NCBI RefSeq assembly: GCF_037042905.1
Contig: NW_026974140.1
Location: 17,782,001-17,846,000 of the forward strand
Source: Lytechinus pictus
Taxonomy: Eukaryota > Echinodermata > Echinoidea > Temnopleuroida > Toxopneustidae
Reading direction: 5' to 3'
Length of the DNA: 64,000 nucleotides
The notes under the pieces are model-generated. The model saw only the letters and a list, made by a program, of their open reading frames with translations, was not told where the DNA came from and ran no database searches. Positions 1 to 11,892 of this stretch are shown in pieces (position 1 is the stretch's first letter; each line of letters starts with the position of its first letter). Position numbers and translations under genes: made by a program.

Positions 1-1427
1 GAGTAAGGTTAAGCCGAAGTATATGAAGTTATTTTTTTTTTCAAATTGATCGCGCAACATTTCCACACTTCTGGTCAGGTCGGCTCCGGGCGGGTAAAAT
101 CTTTGTATCAATTTCTGCCGTCACCTCCATATAGGCAACTTCTCCTGCTTTTCAGCTCATTACTAAACAACCATAATTTGGGGGCCAACGGGTTCCTAAG
201 TAAAACAGAGGAAGGTATAAAATTTGTGTCGCATTTAATAAAAAGTACAATATTTTTTATCAAATTCTATTAATCTTCATGTCATTTCCCTGCACATTCA
301 TCTCCTGTCCTGTTTTTCGCCCTCAGTTTGAAATATTTAATGACACTTAAGTTTTTTTATCATTCAAAATGAAGTGCTTCAGGATAAGTCAAGAAAATTA
401 TACATCATCCTTTTTTCAACTTTTTGCGCACTATTTTCCTTGTAATGAAGTTCAATAATCTTAGAAAATCAATTGAATTAGAGCCGATAGGGATATTAGA
501 GATATCTCCATTTGATGAAACGTCATTGAGTTTCATTGCTTTGCGCGGGGAGGAATATTTTCCTCCCGGCATATACCCTTCTTCTCCTCTGTTTTGCGAG
601 CTAAAGATATGCACTGTCGCTAAATTGTTTGTAATAAAATCTGATTTTTCTGAGGGAAGCATTCAATATAACTAAGAGAATATCCTTTTCCCGGGACCCT
701 TTTCTTTGCAAAAAAAAATGATAAAACGCTTTAGCTTCCGCGCTTCACGTTGGGTAATTAATATTTTAATTTCCTCCCTTTTTGTCCCTTTACTGTGCGT
801 TCACAATCACTTTTGAAAAACAAGTTTCAAAATCACAATATAGTCAACTGAATTGGAGCTGATATAGGTACTAGAGACAAGAGACAGCTCCTTTTCATTT
901 TAATTTATGAAACACTGAAAGCTTCGCGCTTCACGCGGGAGGGGGAAACTCCCACTCCCTAGGAAGCGCGCTCTGCGTACATTTACTGCCCCCTCCAAAA
1001 TGAAATCCTGGCTATGCGGTTGGTTATTCTGCTGGATTGTTGTTTAGTTACAATGATTAGAATAAATAAATTATGTGTTGTTTAAGATAATAATATTGTT
1101 GTTGACAATTTTTTTTTTAATGAACAATGATAAACAAAAAGTATTTTAAAAAACAGAAATTCATAAGAAATTTTTTGATTTTTACTGCTACTCTCTTGTA
1201 TGCACATTCAATAAGGATCCTAAAGAGAGTTTTTTTTATTTTAAAAAGATAGCATTTTAGGAGCTTTATTTAAAGTTTACTGCTGAATTTCAATTTGATG
1301 CATGAATTAGCACACTACAGTAATGCAACATAATTACCCTGGCTTTAGCAGAGTAGCTGATACATGCACTGCATTTCAAGGAATAAGTTTATTTGATATT
1401 AAATCTGATGTTACTCTTCATCTCCAG
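1..1427. other. Left flank, no exon recognised
   Basis: I see no convincing coding exon here; the short reading frames are AT-rich and lack family motifs. The stretch is probably the intron before the exon at 1428, because that exon starts at a splice acceptor. Two GC-rich patches near 735 and 915 contain a CGCTTCACG-type motif, and about 1000-1020 resembles a hAT-type end (ATCCTGGCTATGC). They are probably remnants of the MITE families found elsewhere in the window. Confidence 0.4.
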
Positions 1428-1861
1428 ATAAATCCCTTGAGACAAAGACAGTGACTCCATCAAAGCGTAGAAGACCAACCTCAGATAGAACTAATAGCCA
1501 GGAATCACCTGCAAAGAAACAGGTCAGTGCAAGGATATCTCCACGAAGAGAAAGAATATCTTCTGATAGAATTAATCAACAGGATTCGCCCACAAATAGA
1601 CAAGTCAGTACAATGATATCTCCACGAATAGAAAGAATATCTTCTGATAGCACTTATCGACAGGATTCACCCACAAATAGACGAGTCAGTACAAGGATAT
1701 CTCAAAGAGAAAGAACATCTCTGGACAGAACTCATAGAAGAAGAAGAATAGCAGATAGAAGTGATGACAGAGACCAGAGTGATGATAGTGTATCTTCTAT
1801 GTGTGAAGGGCCTGATATGTGTACCAAGAAGATATGCTTCAAATGTGCAATGAAGGAATGA
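1428..1861 (+). CDS. Terminal exon of an unidentified Ser/Arg-rich protein
   Basis: A pyrimidine-rich tract ending in CAG at 1427 is followed by an open frame (first complete codon 1430) to the TGA at 1859-1861, giving 143 residues. The upstream part of the gene lies off the window. The sequence is hydrophilic and rich in Arg, Ser, Asp and Gln. It holds about three copies of a 27-residue unit (81 bp period) with the core DSPTNRxVSTxISxR. It ends in a Cys-containing tail, CEGPDMCTKKICFKC. A polyadenylation signal follows 75 bp after the stop. I do not recognise the family. The tail could be a short metal-binding or lipid-modified end, but that is a guess. The periodic coding repeat and conventional acceptor and poly(A) signal make this a real exon rather than a chance frame. 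Confidence 0.6.
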
Positions 1862-1935
1862 GGGTGATTGTATATTCAGAGGCTGCTGATGTATTTTAAC
1901 CATCATGTTTTTAATGTGACCTCGGACATTATCAT

Positions 1936-1941
1936 AATAAA
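1936..1941 (+). promoter_or_regulatory. Polyadenylation signal AATAAA
   Basis: Canonical hexamer 75 bp downstream of the stop codon at 1861. It gives a short 3' UTR and supports 1428-1861 as a last exon. Confidence 0.55.
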
Positions 1942-2423
1942 GTGGAGCTTCTTTACAGGCATTAGATGCATGAAAAAAAAGAAATTCAATGATAAATGTC
2001 TAGGAACTTAAATTCACAGATTTGTCATCTTGGGACCAACGTGATTAAATATCCCTTAAAATAATCACATGTGCTATGATTCTAATGATATATCTTCAAG
2101 AATGTTCAAGTGAGCATTTTATGATACAATGATTTTCACTATTTGTTAAAAGTTGCTGAAGTCCATGTCTTTTTTTGATACATAGCAAATTTGTCAATTA
2201 AAAATCACAGACATGATGATTGATAAAACACTCTCTTGTAATATAATGCAGAACCGTACAAGGTGGAACCATGGAGCCATGGTGGAAGGGATTTTCTATG
2301 TATATTGAAAATATGTTATCATCAAAATGGACTGCAAATAAGAGACAAATTCAAGCTTAAAAGGACATTGTGAAATTATTAAAGAAAGGAGGATTCCCCA
2401 TACAAAATGGTTTGTAAGACTTT

Positions 2424-2446
2424 GAGAGAGAGAGAGAGAGAGAGAG
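2424..2446. repeat. (GA)n microsatellite
   Basis: About 23 bp of uninterrupted GA dinucleotides. Confidence 0.95.
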
Positions 2447-2545
2447 TAAAGAAGTTTGTTATGGCTACCTGTCCCCCTCCTTATTTGAAGCAATTATTCA
2501 GGCTTTGCAATGATGGAAATTTTGGAATACACTACATGTTCCATG

Positions 2546-2960
2546 AAATAAAGTCCACCCATAACAAAAAGTGGATTTGAATGAATAGAGAAAAGCAAAC
2601 AAGCAATTCACTGAAAATTGAATTGATATTGGATGTAAAATAAGATCAGGGATGCCAGTTTTCAGGCAAAAGCCTGAATTCAGGCACTGGCAATTTATTT
2701 TCAGGCCATAGTTTAGCATTTTTGTGTACAAAATATTGTATTCTAAGTGATTTTTCAGGCCCTCTGATCAATTCCAATTGGCACCCCTATAAGATATGAT
2801 ATTTTAAAGTGTCACATATTTTCACAAAATAGTTATATGCTTAGCACGGGTGATATGTAAATGAGAGAGAGTCGATGATGTCCCTCATCTATATGAAATA
2901 TGGAATACCTCAATTTATGTCGATTTGACATCAAATAATCACAAGCAGTTGCAACAATAG
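2546..2960. mobile_element. Degenerate MITE, GTCCACCC family, copy 1
   Basis: It starts with AAAGTCCACCC and shares the blocks TTGGATGTAAAATAAGA and GTCGATGATGTC with the better copy at 11083-11668. The inner part is diverged and the right end is unclear. A non-autonomous DNA transposon is inferred from the palindromic ends of the other copy. Confidence 0.55.
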
Positions 2961-4289
2961 AAATCCCTTATATCCAATGAGGAATCAAACCTCGTTTCAC
3001 ATTTCTTATTTTTCTCCTTCAATCCAAATCTACCTTTAGATGGGAATTGCTTTCCTTTTAATGAACAATGTAGTGTATGAGAGTGATGTGATATGTAATT
3101 GAGAATATGCTATCCTTTGGAAACTGTACTTTTAGGGAAGTGTCCTGAATTGAAGTTTTGACTCTGCAGTATTTGAAGTCTTTTTTTATTATTATTATGG
3201 GTAATAAAATTACAAATTACAATGAAATGAAATGTCTAATATTTTCCACTGTAGAGAATATAAGTGATTCTATTCATTAGAAGATGGGTTGTATCATGTA
3301 AATTGCCAACTGGCTTATCCCTCATGGTCTAATAATCCTAGTTCATCTACAGCTAGTAAGTCTACTTAATTCATTTGGTCTAATTGCTATTTAGCCTATA
3401 TACTACTTTGACTGATTTCCAGTTAAAGGCGCTATGCGTCTTTTCATAGCGGCTTTCTAACATTCCTTATTATAGTCATTATTGATGAAATGTGAAAACT
3501 GCATTTGGGATTCCTGTGGGAAATATGCAGTTCTGAATTTTGACAAGGTGCCATACGCTTACAATGGATACATTTTCTGTACAACTGTTAAATGAAATTT
3601 TGTAAAATTAATTGTAAATGTGATTAATGTTAAATGTGTGTGATAAACCCAGCAAGGAATGTTTGAATACTGTCAATCTTAAAGTATGCTGCATTGACAT
3701 TGAATCTATCCAAAGTGTCATGTCTTTACCATTGTCAATTCATTATTTAATGGAGAGTGGTTTAACATCTGATCCTGGCCACCTTTTCCGTTTGTTGGAG
3801 TTGATGGAAGGACATCCCTATTACTCATTGATACAGACACATCGATTTTAACACTACATAGTTGCACAATTAACAATGCATCCACTCCAATCACCAACAA
3901 TAATTTACCTCCACCAACTCTGACAAGCTGATAAAGCTTCATGAAAGGACTTTTCAGACATTTTATCTGACAAGTATTGTTTTATCAGAGTTACCATAGT
4001 AACAGTGCTACTCATCCAATCAAAATCAAGGAAAGGTGTCAGATCTGACAACTTGTCAGGTGACAAATTTTAATGAAACATTCCTCAGGTTTGAAAGTGA
4101 ATCCATTCTCTGTTAAAGACCGGTAGAAATATTTGACAAGATTAGATAATAGATATACTTTGTTGTAAATGTAATTGACCTTTTATGTGGAACTATCAGT
4201 GTAGGAGAAAGAAATTACAGTACTATACATAAATGTATTGCCAGCAAAGCTACCTTATTAGAACATATTTTATGTAGTCTAATCATTCA

Positions 4290-4720
4290 CCACAGGGACT
4301 TCAAATAATTTTGTTGACGTAATAGGAAAGGTAATTGCCAATTCGTCTGTCCACTCACATGGTCTACCTTCATATAGTCTTATGCCATTCCGTCCATCAA
4401 CATTTCGTCTCACAACCATAATAGTCCAATAACCATTTGGTCTTATCACTACATCTAATCTTCGTTTCATCTATTACCATTTCATCTAATACCCATTTTC
4501 TTTTCATTCATTTTGCACAATTAACACTTTAGTTTAATTAGACCAAATGGTATATGGACTAAATGGCTATTGGACCAACTGGTTATTAGATGGAATGGCA
4601 TTAGACTAAATGAAAGTAGACCATGTTATGAGTAGATTAACTGATGATAGATCAAATGGTAGTAGACAAGTTGGCAATTGGACGAATTGGCATTAGACGA
4701 ATTGGAAATAAACCCAGAAA
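4290..4720. mobile_element. TU-like foldback repeat built of short degenerate units
   Basis: Many degenerate units of about 12-16 bp, of the type ATTAGACNAATTGG or GACCAAATGG, run on one strand in the right half. Their complements (CCATTTGGTCTAAT type) fill the left half, so the block can fold back. Sea urchin TU elements are known for inverted repeats made of short tandem units. The match to TU is by organisation only; boundaries are approximate. Confidence 0.5.
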
Positions 4721-4807
4721 AGATTAGGGTCAGTCGGTCGGTATTAAAAAGAACATTTTATTAGGAATGATATGAAAGAGCACATAGATCTATTTTCATA
4801 TAAAGAT

Positions 4808-5365
4808 CCCGGGGGGGGGGGGGCACTTACATTGACGAGTGGATACCATGCGCGACCAGAAAAACACGTAAAAAGGATGTCTTTTTCAAGATAGGGCACG
4901 TTACGTATGTAACGTAATAAGGGTGTCAAAAACACTAAAATAATGATTAAAGGGTATCTATTTCGCTAGGAAAGCTACGTGTTTAGGGTCAAATTTGTGA
5001 GGGTAAAAAGACCCAAAAAAAATAAAGCATGTACTTTTTGCCCCAACAGTCTTAGAGTCCGACTTGCACGAGGTGTGGGAGGTAGGGCCGTACTAAACCT
5101 AATGATATAGGTAAAGGTAAAACCGACGTCCGTGACATATAAAAATTAAAATATCGCTGTACTTGTTTAGTGGTTCATTTCAGGGAATACTTGCCAAGTA
5201 TATCGTTTTGTTTCCAATACTTGTTAAGGGTAGGGTTTCACACGCCAATACTTGTTAAGGGGTGCATTTTTAGAAAATGGAAAATAATTGTTTAGGGTGC
5301 TTTTCGAGACCCCATGGTCGTGCATGGTATCCACTTGTCAATGGAAGTGGCCCCCCCCCCCCAGG
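4808..5365. mobile_element. MITE with CCCGGGGG termini, copy A, 8-bp TSD
   Basis: Terminal inverted repeats begin with the GC block followed by CACTTACATTGACGAGTGG; the reverse complement closes the right end. The 8-bp direct repeat ATAAAGAT flanks it at 4800-4807 and 5366-5373. A related full-length copy is at 30297-30964. The 8-bp duplication points to a hAT-like transposase acting in trans; there is no coding capacity. Confidence 0.85.
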
Positions 5366-5373
5366 ATAAAGAT

Positions 5374-8300
5374 TGATGGTTCATCAAGCACAAGTGCCTT
5401 CTGTTTACAATATATTGACAGTATTCTACCACACTATTTGCAATTTTGCTGGCAGGTGTTTCTAGGGTCGGTTGGTTTACGGCAAACAAACGTTTTTTCA
5501 GGCCTAACCATGTTTGCTTTTTTAATGTTTTTAGTATTGAACAGTCCTATTTCATGTATTTATACTTTTTAGAAAATATGTGTTATTAATTAAAATCCAT
5601 GACAAATATTCTGTTTGAAAAGTCTATATATGTGTGTATACTGGTAGATGAAAATAAGGAGAGAAAAAAACTGAATAAGGTAAGAGATAACATGAAAGAC
5701 GAGAAGCAAGAACAGAGATGGAAAACATGAGGGGAGAGAAAGGTCGAATACAGTAAGAAAAAGTCCAGCAGAAGAGAAGCAGAAACAGAGGGGGATAACA
5801 TGGGATGGAAAAGAAATACAGAAATATGGGAAGAAAGGGGCAATGACAGAGAGGAATAAGATGAATAACTCTTCTTACAAAGGAGAGGATATGAATACAT
5901 AGATGAATAGAAGAAAAAGTGTGATATTATTGGCACCCTCAGCAAATTGCCATTGATATGCATATTACTGGTGTGTTGAAAAGAAAATATAATGCTCATT
6001 TATTTTTTTGTTGAATTTTTTTTTTGAGTTTTGCCTTTTCGATGGAGGTGTGTAAAAGGACCAGATGTGTTTTTTTGGGGTGCTGGTGAGATATAGGGAG
6101 ATTATGAACTTTTATTTTTAAAGCATGGATACTTTTTAAAAATGAAAGAGGGAAGAGAGGGAGTACTTCCAAATGACAATGTAAACACACAATAAATGCA
6201 GGCATTGCTTTTTATGATATACATTTAAAAGTAAATTTTTATTCCAGTCTTTTCTAAAGAACATTATGAGTACATGTACATACTTAACAGATTTTTATAT
6301 CAATTATTTAATTTTTACCAGTATTGTGTGTGTAAAAAAAACAATAAAATTGCCTTTCTTAGACAACACAATGTTTAAATTGCAGGAGATTCTGTTACAA
6401 ACACAGCTTTATACATAAAGATTTGATTCAAATTATAATGTCTATCTATAAAATATTAATTACCGTAATGAGTTTGAAGATACCTCTTACGTTGAAGTTG
6501 TCACAAATCAACCCATGAGTTAAGATAATGAATGTAGGTCCCCAATTGAGAACCATGCTTGCACATTAAAAATAAAATACACTGTTCATATAAGATTAGG
6601 TGAAAATGATGGTACACTCTTCACCTGCATAAACCCAGTCAATTGTACTGTAGGATTCACTTTATTTATGTGTATGAAACAAAAACATGATGCGAAATAC
6701 TTAGATTTACAGTAACATTAGATAAATGTCAAATTTCATTAGATAATGTAGCAATGTACACCTAGAACAGATGATTCATTTCTGTCTCCCTTCTTGTCTT
6801 CAACCCAACAGAGGTCTATTACTACACACCAGAAATTTAGCTAAGACCGGCCTCGAGGTCACATTTTGCCGGCCTTGGCCTCAGGCCGAGTCACATGTAC
6901 AGTCTATTGAAGATGGTCTTCTCCAGCAGCCTTGTGACTGGCAAGTACCGGCCTTGACTACATCCCTGTCACACTTCTTCAGATTATTAATCCTAATTGC
7001 ACAGTATTTCATATATGATAAATCCTACTTCATTGCCTTACAAAGTGACATTGTTTTCGGTCATGATCTGATACACAGCACACTCAAGTGCAATCAATTC
7101 ATAAACCAACATGGTTGATGAGGGGGCCCATTCATCAGGAAAAGCCTAGCTTACTCTTTAATCAGTTTATAGTATTTTTTGCTTTATTTTCTCCATTTAT
7201 GAAAAATTGCTTTTATATGTCTTGAAATCAAATAAATGATTAAAAATGAAATACAAATAATGAGTGTATTTGTCAAACAAATATAAAAATTTTGCTATTT
7301 TTTCGGAATGTACAACCCCCCCCCCCCCTAAAATTGAACCATAGCCTAAAAGAACAGAGTATGCTTCATTAGAATTGCACAATATAACCACTGATCACCA
7401 TCAATTAAGCCAATTTGAAATCATTTTGTTAACACTTAATTACAGCCTTATGAGTATGAGACATGTCTTTTCATACATTATCATTATACAATGTACAAGT
7501 CATGCACTGGTATCAAAGAGGCAATGATATACAAGGCATTTATGAACAGAATTTTGTGCAAGAAAATGTGATTTAAAGTGATATCCAATATTGATCACAG
7601 CACTAAATTTACCAATCAGATAGGCATGGTGAAAAGAATTACGAAACCCATTTTTTTTGTCAAAATGTTTCTACCACTAGAAAAAGTTAAATAGTTTGTT
7701 AAAGTGTACAAATAAACAAAATATTATAGGCAAAAGTTTAAAGAGCTCATATATATGTGTTACTTTAAGTGCTCTCTCTGTACAAGACAGATTTTCTCTA
7801 CACTGAATATGCATGTATTGAAATGAACATTCACAAAAGAATATTCATAGTCTACAGCAAGTAATTATTGAAAATCCCAGTAATTCAAGCATTCATCAAT
7901 AAATCATGCTGAAGCAATGACATTACAAACATATTCAATTGATTTGAGGGATTGTTTAAGTTTCAACTTTCAAAACAAATAGAACCTCTCAATTTGCCCA
8001 TTTCATGTGGAATATTTGATTAAATGTCTACAAATGAACAGCCATTTACGTATCAACAATAAGAAATAGATATGGTAGAATCCCAATGAATTACAATATA
8101 AAGATAATTTTATTTTCCTGCAAATATATCATACACAAAAAGGTGTTTTATTCTAAACTGAAATAGGTGAAATTAATATATAACTTGCCTTATCAATTCA
8201 TTAGCATCACTAAGGACTTGCTTCCAAGAAATAGAGTCTCCTCAATTTCATACAGATATATAACCATATAACAGATTATATGTTTTCTCATTTTATACGC

Positions 8301-11082
8301 CATGCACATTTTCCTTAATAACAAGACAGACAGAAAATTTTGTCTATTCATATATTAATGGTAGGCCTAGATATTTATAGTACACCGACATAAAGGCATT
8401 GTGAACACTCTTCATACTTTACTCTAAAATACTGAATATTAAGTCCACAACTATCTATATCACTGAATTACCATAAAAATACACACATCTATTGTTTATA
8501 TTAGTTGATTATAGTCAAATATATGGATCTTCAATTATAAACATTGATGAATTTAAAGTAAGGCAGTTAAACAATGAATATAGATCAACAATGCAATACC
8601 ATCAATGTCAATTTTTCAATGATTAATGTGATATCATTCCCTAAAAGATTACATTTACTCTTTCTTTTTTACCATCACATAAAAGCTTGTTTGAAGAATA
8701 CAAATCAAATTTAGAGACTAAAATCAAATGAATGACAGATACTAGGTCTCTGGGTCATGGATTATTGAACACTTCTGATCCAACATTTTACCAATTCCGG
8801 TTTTCCGATGCAACAAGCACAATTCATGTAAATGATTTCTATCTGAAATCGCGATGGGATTTCTAGTTCCAAGTATCCTCTGCAGCAACAAAGAGTGCAA
8901 ACTTAATATTGCACCCCCCCCCCCAATTTTTTAGAGACATTGCAGAGTGCAGACATAGGTGACATTAGGTGATTTTGGATGTTAACATTTCTTTTAATCA
9001 GGTTTGGGAATCAACTATGACATACACTTGGAGATTTTTTTTTTGGCCAGAAACTGAAAATCTATCTTTTTTTTTGTTTAAAATTGTGTTAAAATTTCTG
9101 CTTCCATCTATTTGAATACAGTTTTTCAACTGGTAAGACACCATCGGAATTTGAAAATGAAAATTCCTGAAATGACTCATCCCTAACAAATGTGATGCAA
9201 TTAATTACACATGTACCGACATATAACAATCCTATACAGCAAACATTCAGCAAGAACTGCATTTATTACTACATGCACAAACAATACAAATGACAATTAT
9301 GGATCTTAAATAATACCAAAGTTATGGCTTGCTAATACACTATTCAGAAAGATGCTGGGGCAGGTGCCCAAACACAGCAAGGCAATTTTTTTTTTACAAT
9401 TTATAAAAAAAGACCACTTCAACAAGTACTAGTTCTGCAGTTGAACATTTGGCAAAGTTGAATCAAATTTTTAAGCCATAATTTTGGAAGTACTTAAAAA
9501 TCAATATCATTGAATGTTACTTTTACATAGAGTTTAATATCTAATACCACATATATCACTAGTAAATAATCATTGTCTACTAACTTCTGAACGATTCTAT
9601 TGTGTTGAATTACACAAGTATTTTTCAACAATTTTTGTAATATAATACAAATAAATAATTCAAGTACTTGTACATTTATACAAAAGAAATTCTCTACGAA
9701 ATGAACTCAGTAGTCAATACCATTACTATCAATACAAATAAAAAATAAAATCAGCAAGAACAGAGAATAACAAAAATTGCATGTTTTTTAATAATTTGTT
9801 TTGTATATGATGTACTGTGTACAACTGTGTATAAAGTAACCGTTTGCATACCACATAATATTGAACATCAGTAATGAAAACAGCTAATATTTGTGCAAAG
9901 TGTTATAAGGTAACTGCATGATGTGAAATGTAATGTGATAAAAGGTTCTTGTGCAAATAATTGCACTGAATCAACAAAAGAAAATCACATTTATAACAGC
10001 ACACTGCATGAGAATAAAGTACAATGGACTTGGTTTATGTACATTTTATACAATTCAAATGTTTCCAAACCTCTCAACATTCAACTACTTTAAAGTTTTC
10101 TTCCAAAATCCTTCCCCTTTAGCTTAAATTATTTGCCATGCATGTATACCAACAAAGGCCTTCTTAATTGTTAGGAATACATTGAAACATAAAAAAATAC
10201 ATGCATCCGTTGACGTGTTGTATACAGTTGATAGTTCTACACAGACTTGATAATTATATCGATACAAATCAATTATTTTAATTATCAGATTTTCTGGCAT
10301 GAATCTAATTCCTGCCCTTTCATTAATCATGCAAAGATATAAAAGGTATATGTATATCATAGCATAAATAATGTTGTAGATTTGATTAACCTGGAGGTTG
10401 AATGGTATGAATATCAAAGATTCAATATAATCAATGATGTGAGTGAAATCTGTAAGAGAATATATGTACATATATATTTTACCTTTCCTTACATAACACC
10501 CCATCTCTAATTCATACTTCCTTTTCTCCAAAAATATTCATCTTAATTGGACACTCTCCTATCAAAATACCCTTCCAGTTAATGAAATGTATAATTCTAT
10601 CGAAAAATACTAGTACCAATATAACATACTCTATACCATATATACAGAAAAGGCAGAGTTAAATATTAATGTGAACATGCAGTTCTTACATTCATACTCC
10701 TGACTATTCAGAAATAACCCAATGGATAACAATTGCTCAAGATCTGACCATATAAAGGCCTTCATTTATTCTCGTTGACCAATAAATCTCGTTTCAAATT
10801 ATGTTAATGATATCAAAACAATATCATAGGAATCACATGTACAGTACACACATAAAACCAATCAATAAAAATAAGGTTATTTAATAATTTCCAATCACAA
10901 AAACAACACAAATGATATGTCTTTTCTTCATGCTATTGCAAGACAAAATGAAGAAAAAGAATCAACAAAACATTGAGTATCAATGCATCCATGTGGTCCC
11001 ATTCCAATTAACCTATTAACTCTCAAATTCTATAATATCAACACAGATAATACAGGAACTGTCAGGTTCCTATAGCAAACAG
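5374..11082. other. Long AT-rich region, possible 3' UTR or intergenic
   Basis: No gene recognised. The region lies beyond the 3' end of the minus-strand palmitoyltransferase, and part of it may be that gene's 3' UTR; many TTTATT and TTTAAT words give candidate minus-strand poly(A) signals, so the end cannot be placed. A purine-rich tract spans about 5640-5900. An isolated GC-richer patch at about 6840-6960 carries GGCC-rich inverted motifs. Homopolymer C runs occur at 7315-7328 and 8913-8923. Confidence 0.35.
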
Positions 11083-11668
11083 GTTAAAGGTAAAGTCCAC
11101 CCCAGAAAATTTTTGACTTGAATAAATAGAGAATGATCAAATGAGCATAATGCTGAAAATTTCATAAAAATTGGATGTAAAATAAGAAAGTTATGACATT
11201 TTAAAGTTTCGCTTATTTTTCACTTAACAGTGATATGCACAATTCAGTGATATGCAAATGAGACAGTCGATGATGTCTTTCACTCACTATTTCTTTTGTT
11301 TTTCATTGTTTGAATAATACAATATTTCATGTTTACAGGTTTGACAATAAGAACCAACTTGACAGAACCATATAGTATTAAAAATGCCAATTCCACATGT
11401 TCACGGAGGAATTAATCATATTTCACTTGGCACGGAGGAACAAATTAGAATATTTCATATAACAAAATACAGAAGAAATAGTAAGTGGATGACATCATCA
11501 TTCTCCTCATTTGCATACCAGCCAGGATGTGCATGTAACTGTTTTGTGAAATTAAGCAAAACTTTAAAATGTCATAACTTTCTTATTTTAAATCCAATTT
11601 TGATGAAATTTTCACTGTTGTGCTTGTTTTTCAAATAAACTTTTTGTTGGAGTGGACTTGTCCTTCAA
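11083..11668. mobile_element. MITE, GTCCACCC family, best copy
   Basis: About 586 bp with inverted termini: the left starts AAAGGTAAAGTCCACCCC and the right end, reverse-complemented, reads AAGGACAAGTCCACTCC. The halves mirror each other (TAAGAAAGTTATGACATT at left; its complement near 11565). Non-autonomous and palindromic. The 84-residue frame at 11384-11638 is not a gene. It lies just downstream of the palmitoyltransferase stop codon. Confidence 0.75.
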
Positions 11669-11845
11669 GTAAAATCTGTGTATTTCAACAATGTATAATC
11701 TAATTTGCTGATTCTAGGAGTATACATTTGATCAAAAAGAAACAAAATGAAGTATTGGTCTGAGATTGCACCCTGTTGAGTTAAACAATGGTTTTGATTT
11801 GTTCAAGCTGCCATGATGACGATGGTAAGGCCATTCTGTGATGCT

Positions 11846-11892
11846 TTACTTTCCTGATTCAATGTCTGCTCCAAAGTTAACATTACCAGGAC
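11846..11892 (-). CDS. ZDHHC20: ZDHHC20-like exon 11, C-terminus and stop
   Basis: Acceptor TTTGCAG on the minus strand, then residues 364-378 ending GADIESGK and TAA. It enters in phase 1, completing the glycine begun in exon 10. Confidence 0.85.

Larger units (their letters stand above)
1962..4280. other. Intergenic AT-rich region
   Basis: No gene recognised. It contains a (GA)n microsatellite, a decayed copy of the MITE family best seen at 11083-11668, and around 3300-3420 short TU-like repeats (GGTCTAAT motifs) related to those at 4290-4720. Confidence 0.4.

Noticed and set aside
5586..5999. 137-residue minus-strand Ser/Phe-rich frame
   Set aside because: Arises from a purine-rich tract; low complexity.
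6830..6970. GC-rich patch as an exon or CpG island
   Set aside because: It has GGCC-rich inverted words but no splice context or conserved frame; probably an old repeat.
10124..10531. 135-residue minus-strand frame
   Set aside because: AT-rich Ile/Tyr-heavy translation, no recognisable motif, no splice or poly(A) context.
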